A stretch of 64,000 nucleotides of DNA from Distichodus sexfasciatus. Taxonomy: Eukaryota; Chordata; Actinopteri; Characiformes; Distichodontidae. The position numbers and the translations under genes are program-made. This document shows positions 47,576 through 59,693 of the stretch, in pieces. The stretch spans positions 186,001 to 250,000 of the forward strand of contig JAVGVS010000018.1 in NCBI GenBank assembly GCA_032718565.1. Reading direction: 5' to 3'. The first letter of the stretch is position 1, and each line of letters starts with the position of its first letter. The notes under the pieces are model-generated. The model made no database searches. It was not told the DNA's origin and worked only from the letters and a program-made list of their open reading frames with translations.

Positions 47576-49356
47576 TTTAATTGGAGTACCGTTTGATAGG
47601 AGTCAGCACATAGACCTGTGGGAAGTGACCTCTGTCTGGTTCTCATGTGGTCAGTTCCCATGGTGATGTGGGTTGGGATCAGCCTAATCCAGGTGTACTG
47701 TGTGAGAGGAGGAGGTGAAAGGTCATACCCTTGATGTCCCTATATGCAGATAAATGCTGATGCAGAAAAAAAACTACACACTGATGGAAATATTCTGTTC
47801 CTGTCTCACACTATTTATTAATGTCTTGCCCCAAACATCCCCCTGTGCCACCCTTCTCTGTTGCCTGTATATATTACACTTATAAGACATATATTACACA
47901 TTATACTCGTTATGAAAAAGCAAGAATGTGTGTGTATGGGTGTGTGTTATGGTTGTAGGAGTCGGTTGTGTTTTCTAATACTGTCAATTTGAAATCTTTT
48001 TAATGTAAACTCTTCCTGCTTCTTCTACTGTGCTAATGAACAGTGCCTAAAACTAACTAACAAACACAATAATTATCAGTGTGTATCTGCGTGTGCATGC
48101 ATGGCTGTAAACATTGTTTAACTACTACAATAATTTACAACATTATTACAATAGTTCTACCCAGTCATGTCATTGTCTCAGTCATGATAATGTCCATTAT
48201 CTCTGCTCTGAGGAAGTAAAATAATAATACGGATTAAATTACCTCATTTAATATAAAATGTACAGAAACTGGTGTTTCAAACCTCTTAACGTCTTACTAA
48301 CATTTTGCTAATTTGATTAATGGGGCAGTGGTGGCGATGGTTCGAGTGAATGAAAGCCTTGTGTTGGTGACCATAAAACATTGGGTTTAAATCCTAGGAG
48401 AGTCTAAAAGTGAGGCCTAGGGATCTGCCACTGTAATTAAGAAATGTAAGTCTGCTTAATGTAATACTTTGCTCAATGCATGTGTTTATGAGCTGTAATC
48501 ATATCAGTGTGTGGTCAGTCACGTGCCACTGCAGCGTCCAACAAAAAAACATAAATTTTAATGAGAATTAATGAAAAATTATAAAAACATAAAATTAGTT
48601 GTAACAGTTTTGAAGTCATATGAAGTAATTTAAGCATATCCAAACAACTATTCTTAAGAAGAAATTTGTTCTTAAACCCCAATTATGCAGTTTTCACAAA
48701 GATGCTAAGCAAATTATAAGTCTGTTGAGTGTTAATGTTTAGCTCATTCTTCCACACACTACACTGCAGCTCGGTGTTCAGACTAGTCGTCACTATGCAT
48801 TTCTCAAAAGGCCGGGGCCTCACTTAGTGGACCAAAGCAAATCTCATTCCCAACTTCAGCTGGGTCCTGCCCTTGGCCAGGAGAATGTAATCACTACTGC
48901 CCTTGACTTGCTTTTATAATGTGGAGTGCGGCTTTTAAATGCCCCATGCACAGGGTGCAACAGTGTGTGGGTGTGTGTGTGTGTAGGTGAATTAGATAGC
49001 GTTGTATGGCATTCTGAGCCGCCGCCGCTGCGTAATATCAATTAAATGATCATTAATCACCCAATCTGTCTAAGCAGGTTATTTATTACCCAACATTCCA
49101 TTTAATCCTCATTATATTCCATCTACGATTTTCGACCGAGGCACATTCACTTCTGTAGTGTTAGTAATCACACACACACACATCAGTAGACAGCATTTTA
49201 TTGTTTTGTGGAATCAGGAAAAATCAGGGAAAGGAGAGAGAGAGAAAATGAGTAGGAAAGAGAATACAATACTTTCACATTTCTTCCTTTTCTCTTCCTT
49301 CTTTTCTCTTCCTCCATTGACCTTTGACACTTTTATGATTTCCCTCAATCCATCTA

Positions 49357-49380
49357 TTCATCCATCCATCCATCCATCCA
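49357..49380. repeat. (ATCC)n microsatellite
   Basis: About six ATCC units in the CT-rich run upstream of exon 11. Confidence 0.9.
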
Positions 49381-49517
49381 ACAATTCTTCCTTACATCTC
49401 CCATTAACCCACCTTCCACCAAACCTTCACTTTCCCTTTAATTATTACCCCTCCTCTCCCCAATCTCATCCTCTCCTCCCTCCCCTCTCGTCTGTCCTCT
49501 CCTCATCTCTCGGGTAG

Positions 49518-49718
49518 AAGCGGAGCATTGAGGTGGATGACAGTGGCGTGATGGACGTGTGCGTGGGTAAGCGCGGGGAGCTGGCGCTGCTGGAGCCCGT
49601 TCTGGCCCAGAGGCCGGTGCTGCCAGGCGCCCGCTGCTGCCCCCTCAGCCAAGACGACTCCTGGGAGCTGCCCGTCGACTACACCAAGATCAAACGGCTG
49701 GAGGAGCCAGACAGAGAG
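49518..49718 (+). CDS. myt1l: myt1l coding exon 11, diverged linker
   Basis: Encodes residues 872-938 as whole codons (phase 0 both sides, 201 bases). It is anchored by SIEVDDSG at the start and DSWELPVDYTKIK near the end, which align with MEVDENG and DCWDLPVDYTKMK of mammalian MYT1L. Between them the sequence (VMDVCVGKRGELALLEPVLA, then a Pro/Cys-rich piece) is shorter and unlike the LDLSMNK segment I recall. The acceptor is unusual in ending TCTCGGGTAG after a long CT tract. GC content is high. Confidence 0.88.
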
Positions 49719-51050
49719 GTGCCCACGTGCACCCGCACATCCACACAAACCCCAGCCCAGAAAAACACAGAACAACTGGTCCAAAAGGGCAATATGCAGA
49801 GTAATTAGTACTCTACTTAGAGCGAGAGATTGCAAAATAAATGGAAATGTTAAAGTTGCAAATGCATCTATTGTTCTGCATCTCAGCCAAACACCGATAA
49901 CATAATAATTAGTTCATAATTAGGAGACCAGACCTTGATGCAAATCTGCACTAAAGCCAGACCGATAAATTAGTGCTCCCATATTATTGGTCGATATGAG
50001 CTAATTGCTGATAAATTATCACCACTAATAAAGGCAGGTAAATAACAAGTAAACACGAAAGATGAATTCTTTGCGCAAATTATTAGAGTCATAGCAAGCA
50101 AACAGCAAATTCTCTTTTTTGTTGCTTGATATTATTTATCTAAAAATAAATTTAAAAGTCCTAAAGAACTACTGTACAATAAAGTACAATTTGTGCCAAT
50201 AAAATGAAAAATGAATTATGTCATGTTATCCTGACAAGGAGTCTTAAATAACTATACTAATTTCATAACTCACAACTCACAAGAAAATTTGTCTGATAAA
50301 TCATTTTTCCAGTCAGATTATAGAAATCATTATTGGTCTTAAAATTCTTATACCAGTTGGGTTTTAGTCTCCACATTATAGGCTGTCCTTAAACACTCTA
50401 AATTCTATCACTCAACTCCTATTAGAAATTTAGAGAGAACAGACCCTAAATGCATCCTTTGTGACTCTTTACTGCCCCCTGATGGTACACACTGTAATAT
50501 ACCATACTGCCACATATCCATACTGTATAGCCAAGCTTGTGGTGACTGTGTCTTTATCGCCAGACACAGCAGCACCTAGATATTTACAGATTCACTTTCT
50601 CTCTCCATCTGTCTCTCTTTTCTTAACACATCTCACTCGCGGTTTGCGCTCTCTCGCCTACCGCTGTCACTTCAAAGCTCTGTTTCAGCAGACGTTGAAT
50701 TACTGGATTTTGGGTGGAGCTGCGCTCTTTCTCCATCACAAACACTACCATTCGTCCTTTAATGTGATGTTATGGACACAAAATTATGATGATGCTACAG
50801 TTTACATTAGTGTCTTTATCTTATTGCATGGTTAACGCTGTGAGATCGGGATTTATCACAGTTGTAAACTTCACTATATTTACAAATGTTAATGCATGCA
50901 ACATTCAGCACAATCTCATACAGATTTTATTTATGCTTCTTAAACGTATTTGATGCAAAATTCATAAGCAAATGTTGCCATGCTTATAGTTAATTTTTAA
51001 TTTTTACACCTAGTGATGACTGAAATGGTATAGCACAGCTGCAGAGTGTG

Positions 51051-51053
<3 letters not shown>

Positions 51054-51082
<29 letters not shown>
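51054..51082. repeat. (AC)n microsatellite
   Basis: About 14 AC units. Confidence 0.95.
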
Positions 51083-51083
<1 letters not shown>

Positions 51084-51764
51084 TTTCTGATGGTCTTTTA
51101 CCACACTGCCATCTAGTGTTTCTTTACGTCAATGTAGTTTGCCACCCTTTTCATTTCGTCACACATTCTTACTAAAAAACACACGCAACACAATCTATCA
51201 GTTATGAATGTGTTAGTGTAGTTTAGATGAATTTAGGAGGTTTTCCTGTATGTGCTGCAGCAGACCATATTAAAACAGGGAGGAAATCTCCCTTTTTTAA
51301 CATCACTTCACATTCTCCATTCCCACTAAACTTTACTGCCTATAAACAGCTGAGAGATTTGTTTAAAAGAGCTTGTGTGCCTTTGCACCATGCAGAGACC
51401 TTCGCTTTAAAGATCCCCACATCTCCCTGATGCAGCACAATGGACAGATTAATTTTCACTTCCTCTCCGTCACGTTTCCCATGGAAGCACTGATTGACTG
51501 CCGCAGTTCAACAGCCAATTGAGCTTCCATTATTTGCATACAAATTGGGTGTGTGGAATGGCGCTGTGAGAGACTCTTGATTTTCTCTGAGTATGTCTGA
51601 GGGTGTGTGTGTGTGTGTGTTGGGTGGTGGAAGACACCTGCGATTGTGTGTATGCATGCATGGACTCTTGGAACATTGGCAGGAGCGCTTGATCGTTATT
51701 AACGAGAATACCTGCTGATACACACACTGGTGGTGTAACACAAGCCATTAAAAGCAGGCTCCTG

Positions 51765-52700
51765 ATGCCGATAGTCCATGGCTCCTGGTTTTGTGATGGT
51801 GCTGAGAAAATGGTAACATACCATTATAACATTTATGAGCGAGTGACAAAGGCGTTGGTTACTTTACCGTTTTGTGTGTTTATTAAACGTGTAAGAGCTA
51901 ACTATTAAATTATTATTATAAGGTCGATAAACTATAACTTGCGTTTAACCTACCTGTCGCCGTTCCTCTTCCTCCGACATCTTTGGTTTTTCCGTAGGAA
52001 CTTTCTTAAGCCAATCACAAAACCAGGAGCTATCGGCCAATAGGATTCGCAGGCAGAAACTGCCAAAACCCCGCCCCCAAACTGTCAAACCCCGCCCCTT
52101 TCAAACCACGCGCTTAGAAATCTCACGCGAGCAAAAAAGCCGCTCGTCGGTAATCTACTTTGCGCGCGAGGACATTTAACACATCGAGAGGAAAAAAGAC
52201 ATTCGAGAGAGGAAAAATACAATATTATCGCAACCGCGCACTCGATTTTTAAGTTCTCTCAAAGTTTTTAAATTCTTTAAGTGCTCTCGAGTTTCACATT
52301 TGCGCTCGCGACTTTGAAATTTACGCTCGCGAAATTTTTGCGGCAAGCCATTTTGCGCGCTCTAGTTTTGGCGTTGATGTGACGTCATAGTTTTCCATGC
52401 TGGCACTCGCAAGAAAACATGGCGGATCAGGAAGCGCTTGCAGTTCTACCTGGTGGGTGGAAGCCTGTCGGATATCAGGGTGGAGTTATACAAATGTCCC
52501 CTTCTGTGACGTAGAATCGAAATGGCTCGTTTAAGCACACGATTTGTGACATTCGTAAATTAATACTAACACAATTGACCATTTTGTAATCAAACTTACA
52601 GTGTGTGTAGAGGCAGTACAGACCCAAATGGATGTCCAAAGAACAGAAAAAGTGGATTTGTTTTCATAATATTGGACCTTTAATGGTTTGTCATTTGTAT
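51765..52700. mobile_element. CpG-rich block: transposon end or internal promoter
   Basis: CpG density jumps from about 51955 to 52440. Motifs seen: CCAAT at 52011 and 52037; CCCCGCCCCC at 52072 and CCCCGCCCC near 52091; TGACGTCA at 52379 (CRE); and ACATGGCGG at 52418 (YY1-like). An imperfect inverted repeat (51768-51797 with 52014-52040) and the boundary-like ATAATATTGGACCTTTAA at 52665-52682, similar to teleost TTAAAGGTCCxATATTATG transposon ends, argue for a mobile origin. An ATG at 52419 opens 31 codons to TAG 52512. Confidence 0.45.
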
Positions 52701-52715
52701 TGGCTGTGTTTGTGA

Positions 52716-52850
52716 GTGTATGAACAGGTTTTGAACTTGTGGGGACCTGATGTCCAACCTCATATTAGGCAGATTTTTGTGACAGTGTGAGGGCATTTTT
52801 ATTTGTGAGGACATTATCATTTTGGTTACTGAGGATGGGGTTAATTGTAG
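52716..52850 (+). repeat. GT-linked dispersed repeat, copy 6
   Basis: GAACTTGTGGGGACCTGATG, CAGATTTTTGTGACAGTGTG, TTTGTGAGGACATTATCATT and TTGGTTACTGAGGATGGGGT. Confidence 0.6.
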
Positions 52851-53307
52851 TCAGGACCTCTCAGAGGCAAACCTGTGTGTGTGGGGGGGGTGAATGTGTG
52901 TCACACGTGTACAAATGAGATTTGAGAGATTATCTGATCTCAAGACCCCTGGCAGACTGTGTGTGTATGTGTGTGTGCTGTTAATCGCAGCCTCTGTGCT
53001 TGTGAGAAGGAACAGTGATCTGGATCTGCTTGTGAGACAGCGTGAGAATGGAAAGTGCGACATGACAGCAGCCTGCAGTGCCACACTTCACACACTGATG
53101 AGAGTTTGGGAGGCAATTAGGGTTTAAGGCTTTACCCAAAGTACTACCATCACACCTTTAACTCGTCCCACTTCAAAATCTCCTCACTGCATTATAGTGC
53201 ACAACATATGCTGACAAAGTGTGAGGGAAATCTCATCAAAGCAATGGAATAAAATTTTTACAAGCTCTCTCTCTTTTCCCTCTGCCTCTCCTTCTTTATC
53301 TTTACAG

Positions 53308-53429
53308 TCAGATGATCTGGATCCATTCCAGGACATTTTAGAGGACAGCGCCTACGCCACTGACGTCACTATCCCCAGCCCCAAGCCCAAATTCGCACCG
53401 TGCAAAGAGAGCAAAAAGGACTTGATAAC
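53308..53429 (+). CDS. myt1l: myt1l coding exon 12
   Basis: Encodes residues 939-978: [20 protein letters not shown], then [20 protein letters not shown], ending in the split Thr979 codon AC|. The acceptor is TTTATCTTTACAG and the donor AAC|GTAAGC (phase 2). The block is conserved upstream of the C-terminal finger cluster. Because the two following boundaries are also phase 2, this exon can join either exon 13 or exon 14 in frame. Confidence 0.97.
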
Positions 53430-54096
53430 GTAAGCTTGCACGGGGAGGTGATGCCATCGCTCACCCCCACAGTCAACTCTCCTCCTTCCTCCTCGACCAA
53501 TGATTTCTGTCTCTCCTTTTCTTTCCTCCTTTGTGGCTACGCTTAGATCGATCAGCACTAGCGCATGCTACATTACACGACAGCGTCCTGCCAGGCTCTT
53601 TTGCTTTAATTTCTAGCTTAAATTTCTCAGCCCAGTGTATCTTTAGCTTCTGCGCTTTTTTCCCCTCAATGCTTTATTGTAATAAAACATCATTCTCATT
53701 CTATCTGTTCATATTGCCGATACTGCTGAGGATGCGCTGAAATTTAGCACACCCAAAACCCAAGCAGACAGTGAAGCTAAACTGGAAACAATGAACTCCA
53801 ATTAATGGCGAAAACCGACTGAGAATTGAAGCAACACTTCATCTGAACCTTGAAAGCCATAACATAACGCTCCACACAATGCTCTCATAAGCTTCACTAT
53901 AACGTCATCACTTGACGTTGTCAGGTCTCCGTAACTGCTAATATCTTCCAGTGCAATGCTTATGAAGGTGCTGTTGGGCTACGTTTGTCTAAAATGAAGT
54001 TTTCTCCAACCTCCTGGCAGCATACAAATTTTGTTTCCGTTTTTGTTGTTCTGGACTTTGGCATTTGATTCTATCTACTGTTTTTCCTGGAGACAG
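53430..54096 (+). other. Intron 12
   Basis: 667 bases with no recognised repeat or extra exon. Confidence 0.6.
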
Positions 54097-54159
54097 ATGC
54101 CCAACACCAGGGTGTGATGGAAGTGGTCACGTAACCGGTAATTACGCCTCGCATAGAAG
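54097..54159 (+). CDS. myt1l: myt1l coding exon 13, N-half of zinc finger 4
   Basis: Sixty-three bases, residues 979-999: [20 protein letters not shown] with Cys980, Cys985, His990 and His998. Cys1004 is in exon 14. The acceptor is GTTTTTCCTGGAGACAG and the donor AGAAG|GTGTGA, both phase 2, so inclusion or skipping preserves the frame. With it the protein has seven fingers; without it, exon 12 joins exon 14 as [13 protein letters not shown] with six fingers and an orphan half-finger. The donor is weaker (GTGTGA) than its neighbours, which fits optional use. Confidence 0.93.
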
Positions 54160-55205
<1,046 letters not shown>

Positions 55206-55307
55206 TAAAGCACAACTGGCACATTAATGAACAGCTTGTATTTAAAATTGCGTAGTTTTCACATTTCCCTTTTCCAACATTGGTGACACATCCAAATATT
55301 TCTCCAG

Positions 55308-55391
55308 CTTGTCAGGTTGTCCACGGGCTCGCAAGAGTGGCATAAAGATTACACACAGCAAAGAGGACAAGGAAGACCAAGAGCCAATCAG
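55308..55391 (+). CDS. myt1l: myt1l coding exon 16, C-half of zinc finger 5 and linker
   Basis: Encodes residues 1044-1071: [20 protein letters not shown] then DKEDQEPI. Cys1048 closes finger 5. Intron 15 upstream is only 103 bases. The linker [10 protein letters not shown] is the family sequence. Confidence 0.97.
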
Positions 55392-56675
55392 GTACTTGCC
55401 TTTAAACCAATAAATTAATTTAAATAGGTTATAAGAAAGCGTCTCTAGAAGCTCTGGGTGGTTTAGAATGTATCTACTGAGGCACGAAAACCATTATATT
55501 TAGAAAAACAAACACAAACTGTCATCGTCTGACCCGTGATCACTCCTCAGCCCACTAGTGGCCGCCTTGTTTTGTTTTCCCTTTGTCTGTGTCTATCTTT
55601 CATTTGCTTTAGTGTGCTTTACCTCTGTCTCCCCGTATTTAAGTTAACTTTCCTCGTGTATCTCATTGTTTTCATCAATGTATCCAAGCATGAGTGTGTT
55701 CTCTGTGATTTTGTGGCTGTGTCAGTTTCAGGGCTGTGACCATTGACTTAATTTGTTGTACTAAATCTAAGCTCAGCTTGCCTGCACGTTGCCTTGTCTC
55801 TCGATCCCTGCACACACACATATAAAACAAACTTCCAGTGCTAGGTTACTCATTAATGTGAATCTCCATTGGGTAATGCTCATATCTAAATCACAATGTG
55901 CCTCGTTAACGTCACCCGCTAGTGGAAATTACGGATTTCTGCAACTGTTATTTTTGTGAACTGGTGAAGGAGGTTTGTGTTTGTTCTAAATGACTTGAAA
56001 AGAATGATATTGTGTGAGGTTGTGCCAGGGTAGAAGATGTACTAAACCATCCAGTGGTAATCTGTAGACGTCAAACGTTTTGAGCCATCAGTTTCAGCCG
56101 TCTGCAGGTCCCAAATGTCCCCTCAGTTCAAGAAGTTCAAAAAGCCAATCTTTTCACACAACACAGACATGAAGGTCAGCAGAAGCTGTTTTCAGCATGA
56201 CGTTTTGCAGAAAAGCTTGTACACCAGGCAAAGTGTATTGGAAATAAACATAGGGCCACAGCTTGAAAAGCTTAGGAGTGCAGAGGCACCTTGAGGACTG
56301 CAGACAGGTGTCATGGGGATTGGGGCATCTGTTCTGAAATTTTGATGTCGAAATGTAAAAGTTGCTTTTTGAGAAATGTTTGGGCCTAACGGCCTCCCAT
56401 ATGTCTGTCTAATGAACAGACAGCTAATTATGCCTGTGACCAAACAAACCGTCATGGAGGACAGAAAATAGGAAAGGAAATGCTGATTTGTTAGGAGAAA
56501 TCATATAAATGCAAGACATCTTCTACAGTTGCTATTTTCATTAACATAAGTAAGGACAGCATGGAGGAAGGCTGGCATATGTATTAGTAGTAAAAGGGAA
56601 ATATGCTAGTTGTTGTAGAAGGAAAATACTCTAGCTGTTTATTACCAATTCATCAGGCCTATTTGGTATTTCCAG
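55392..56675 (+). other. Intron 16
   Basis: 1,284 bases, AT-rich; no repeat family or exon recognised with confidence. Confidence 0.55.
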
Positions 56676-56897
56676 GTGTCCAGTTCCTGGTTGTGATGGG
56701 CAGGGTCATGTGACAGGGAAGTATGTGTCTCACCGCAGTGCATCAGGCTGCCCCCTGGCGGCCAAACGGCAGAAGGACGGCTACATGAATGGCACACATT
56801 TCACATGGAAAGCAGGGAAGACGGACGGCATGTCCTGCCCAACCCCAGGCTGCGACGGCTCGGGACACGTCAGTGGCAGTTTCTTGACCCATCGAAG
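56676..56897 (+). CDS. myt1l: myt1l coding exon 17, complete finger 6 and N-half of finger 7
   Basis: Encodes residues 1072-1145. Finger 6 is [20 protein letters not shown] then SASGC (Cys1073, Cys1078, His1083, His1091, Cys1097). A linker [20 protein letters not shown] follows, and then [20 protein letters not shown] of finger 7 (Cys1126, Cys1131, His1136, His1144). Cys1150 is in exon 18. The acceptor is TTGGTATTTCCAG and the donor CGAAG|GTGCGA. The layout is identical to mammalian MYT1L. Confidence 0.97.
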
Positions 56898-57017
56898 GTG
56901 CGACTCTAGAAATCACTAAAATTTCTAGACAGCAGTATATGCAAAGAATGGGTCAAATAACCGCAGTTGAATGTAATGTACAATTTGTGATTTTTTTGTT
57001 TTGTATTGCTACTCTAG

Positions 57018-57109
57018 TTTGTCAGGTTGCCCACGTGCCACATCAGCCATGAAGAAGGCCAGACTCTCAGGAGTGGAGATGTTGACAATAAAGCAACGGC
57101 CAAATAATG
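57018..57109 (+). CDS. myt1l: myt1l coding exon 18, C-half of zinc finger 7
   Basis: Encodes residues 1146-1176: [20 protein letters not shown] then [11 protein letters not shown]. Cys1150 completes the last finger. Phase 2 in, phase 1 out; the donor is AATG|GTAAAA. Intron 17 upstream is only 120 bases. Confidence 0.97.
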
Positions 57110-57543
57110 GTAAAACTTTTTTTCACTATTTTTAAAGTGGATGGGAATCATTCATAAGGATGTCTGTCAGCCTACTATTGCAAAAGTTACAGGATGAGCT
57201 ATTTAATATGAAAGAGGAGCCTGCTGTATTGATAACCAATGACACTTATCCAAGTGCTCTAATGAGAAATCATGATTCTGTATTACACTGTTATAGAATT
57301 GCAGTTGGCACAAAGCTTTCAACTAACTTTACTGTGTCTCACACATGGCTTAAAATTATGTATTGATTGGCTTGATTGATCGACTGAATGGCTGAAAATT
57401 CATTTTCCATCCTATCTGGCAGAATTGCTAACTACTTTTCATATATATCATTCTTTTTATTCAATTACATGTGTTAATTTTAAAGAAACCTTTGTGTTGA
57501 TGGGAATATTTGTGTCATTTCACAGTTTCACTGCTTTCTGAAG
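57110..57543 (+). other. Intron 18
   Basis: 434 bases, AT-rich, nothing recognised. Confidence 0.6.
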
Positions 57544-57647
57544 GTTTAGACAATGATGAAGACATTAAACAGCTGGATGAAGAAATCAAAGATTTAAATG
57601 AATCAAATTCGCAGGTGGAGGCAGACATGATCAAACTTAGAACACAG
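57544..57647 (+). CDS. myt1l: myt1l coding exon 19, first part of coiled coil
   Basis: Encodes residues 1177-1211: [20 protein letters not shown] then [14 protein letters not shown]. Heptad-like spacing of Ile/Leu with acidic and basic flanks indicates a coiled coil, thought to mediate dimerisation or partner binding in the family. The acceptor is TTTCTGAAG and the donor CACAG|GTGAGG (phase 0 out). A SINE starts about 30 bases downstream of the donor. Confidence 0.96.
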
Positions 57648-57677
57648 GTGAGGACTTCACTAAATATATATAGTATT

Positions 57678-58019
57678 GGAGGCAGCACGATGGTGCAGTG
57701 GTTAGTGCTGACACCTCACAGCGAGAAGGTCCTGGGTTCGTGCCCTGGGTCAGCTGTAGGGCCTTTCTGCATGGAGTTCGTGTGTCTCCCCGTGCTCACG
57801 TGGGTTTTCTCTGGATGCTCCATGCACTATAGGTTGATTGGTGAATCTAAATTGGCCAAGTAAGGTGTGAATGGGAGTGTGATTGTGTATGTGTGCGCCC
57901 TACTGTGTGTTGGCGCCTGTCCATGGTTGGTCCCCACCACACGCCCGTAGTCCCGGGATAGGCTCCAGTCCCGTGACCCTGATAGGGATTAAGTGGTTCA
58001 GAAAATGAATGAATGAATA
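57678..58019 (+). mobile_element. tRNA-derived SINE (family A), near full length
   Basis: The head GATGGTGCAGTGGTTAGTGC (A box) and CCTGGGTTCGTGCCCTGG (B box) are followed by the body GGGCCTTTCTGCATGGAGTT, GTGCTCACGTGGGTTTTCTC and AAATTGGCCAAGTAAGGTGT. The 3' part GGGATAGGCTCCAGTCCCGT comes before GAATGAATGAAT. It sits in intron 19, within about 30 bases of the exon 19 donor. Confidence 0.85.
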
Positions 58020-58187
58020 TATTGTATTGCACCTTAGTGAATCTCTTAATATTTTCTAACTCAGAATCTAAAAAAGCTTGCTGTTACTGTGGAAAGAAAA
58101 CTTATGTGATGTCTGGAAGTTTGATTAAATGTAATTTGCACAAAATACAATAAAATACTTGGTGATTTACTTTGCAGTAAGTAGTGA

Positions 58188-58385
<198 letters not shown>

Positions 58386-59630
58386 TAGCGGGCAAGTTTA
58401 TGGAAAACAAAAAGCGCATTGTGCTACAGCTTGTTGATTTTCAAATCATGGCTCACTGTGGCTTCAGGCAACAGTTTTTACTCTGCATGCTCTAATCAGA
58501 CGCTACTGCTTTAATTTACATTGCCAATGTGGTAGTGTTGGGGAGATACTGAGAGAAAGAGGGATGTGAGAAAGACAGGAGCCGATCTGCAAGAATCATA
58601 GTCAAATTTCTACAAGGCAAGACAATGTCTCTAGCAGAGATTGCAAAAATAACCTTAAAACAACCATAAAAGTTGAAAGATTAGCATTATATTCTACACA
58701 CAGATACAAACCTACTGACACAATGTCGAGAAACACAGTTCACAGTTTGTATTGCTTAAAAATGTGCTTGTTAATAGCAAAAGGCTTGTTTGTGCCAGTG
58801 ATAATCCTGAGCCCTCTCAGAACTCCTAATTACATTATGATTTTGGAGATTGGCTTCTCTGTCAGTGAAACACGTCAAAACCCAATAAATCTACAAATAT
58901 GTATTTGATGGAAAAACACTATATTCCTGGCTATTTCACATATCACATGCAATGTTTAACTATTATTTGCAATGTAAATATTTGAGTTTAGTTATTTAGA
59001 GAACATCACAAAAACAGCTTTCTGTCATAGCATTCATTTTTCTTTCTTTCCTGACCTCCACAAAAATGTTACCCCTGAACTAAGAACCAAGAATTACATT
59101 TAACTTCATCCCACGAACAGATATCATGGCAGTACAATAAGTATATGAGAGACAAACAAGATTGCTATTATGCTCTTTAAACTGTGTGTGCATATTTAGA
59201 TGTTTTATATCTTTTAAAAAATTAAATTGCATTTTTTAAATCCATAGAAAATGCAGTGTATAGCAGAATGTTTTCAATGTGTAAGTAAGATTTTTTACAT
59301 TAAAAAATATTAAACGTCTGTGTTTATTGTAAATAAAAACCACATTATTGGTCAGGTTTACTTTTTTTTCAAATTTAACATTTTAAATAATGCTCATTGA
59401 ACTTTAAAAAATGTAGAATATAACTAAAAAAAAGTATAAATGAAACACTGTGGCCCTTAAACCTGATGACCTGATTGCTTTAATTGATTGCGATAAGATC
59501 TGTGGTGAGCGCTGGGCTTGTAAGAAACAAAAGATCATTTCATGAAATGCAGAAGTGCTAGAAATCCACTGAGATGTGAGATGTGCATGCTGCATACAGT
59601 AGGCTAATAGATCTCTGCCTTCCCCTCTAG

Positions 59631-59693
59631 AAACCGCCGCTTCACAAAGAGCCTCCGATTAGAAATAACAGCTGTTTACAGTTGCATCAGCGA
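59631..59693 (+). CDS. myt1l: Candidate cassette exon, 21 codons
   Basis: Open frame of exactly 63 bases, phase 0 at both ends, reading KPPLHKEPPIRNNSCLQLHQ then R. It has a strong acceptor (CTGCCTTCCCCTCTAG) and donor (CGA|GTAAGAA). It would insert between IQLPHM (exon 20) and DPINEQNF (exon 21), which are contiguous in the MYT1L products I remember. Inclusion gives 1,326 residues. A chance splice-flanked ORF of this length cannot be excluded. Confidence 0.5.

Larger units (their letters stand above)
44671..49517 (+). other. Intron 10
   Basis: Holds TG microsatellites near 44713 and 44915, a GT-linked repeat (45640-45855), two family B SINE units (45916-46119 and 46226-46521), a polypyrimidine stretch (47365-47575) and a CT-rich run before exon 11. 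No exon was recognised. Confidence 0.6.
49719..53307 (+). other. Intron 11
   Basis: AT-rich first part; an AC microsatellite at 51054-51082; a CpG-rich promoter-like or transposon block (51765-52700); and a GT-linked repeat (52716-52850). Confidence 0.6.

Noticed and set aside
49350..49385. CRISPR-like short tandem units
   Set aside because: Simple ATCC microsatellite; no spacers.
52419..52514. 31-codon ORF starting ATGGCGGATCAGG
   Set aside because: Not listed as a gene: too short, no conserved domain, and within a probable mobile-element end; kept only as part of a finding.
52894..53127. 77-codon plus-strand ORF upstream of exon 12
   Set aside because: Low-complexity start, no splice connection in frame to exon 12, no family match.
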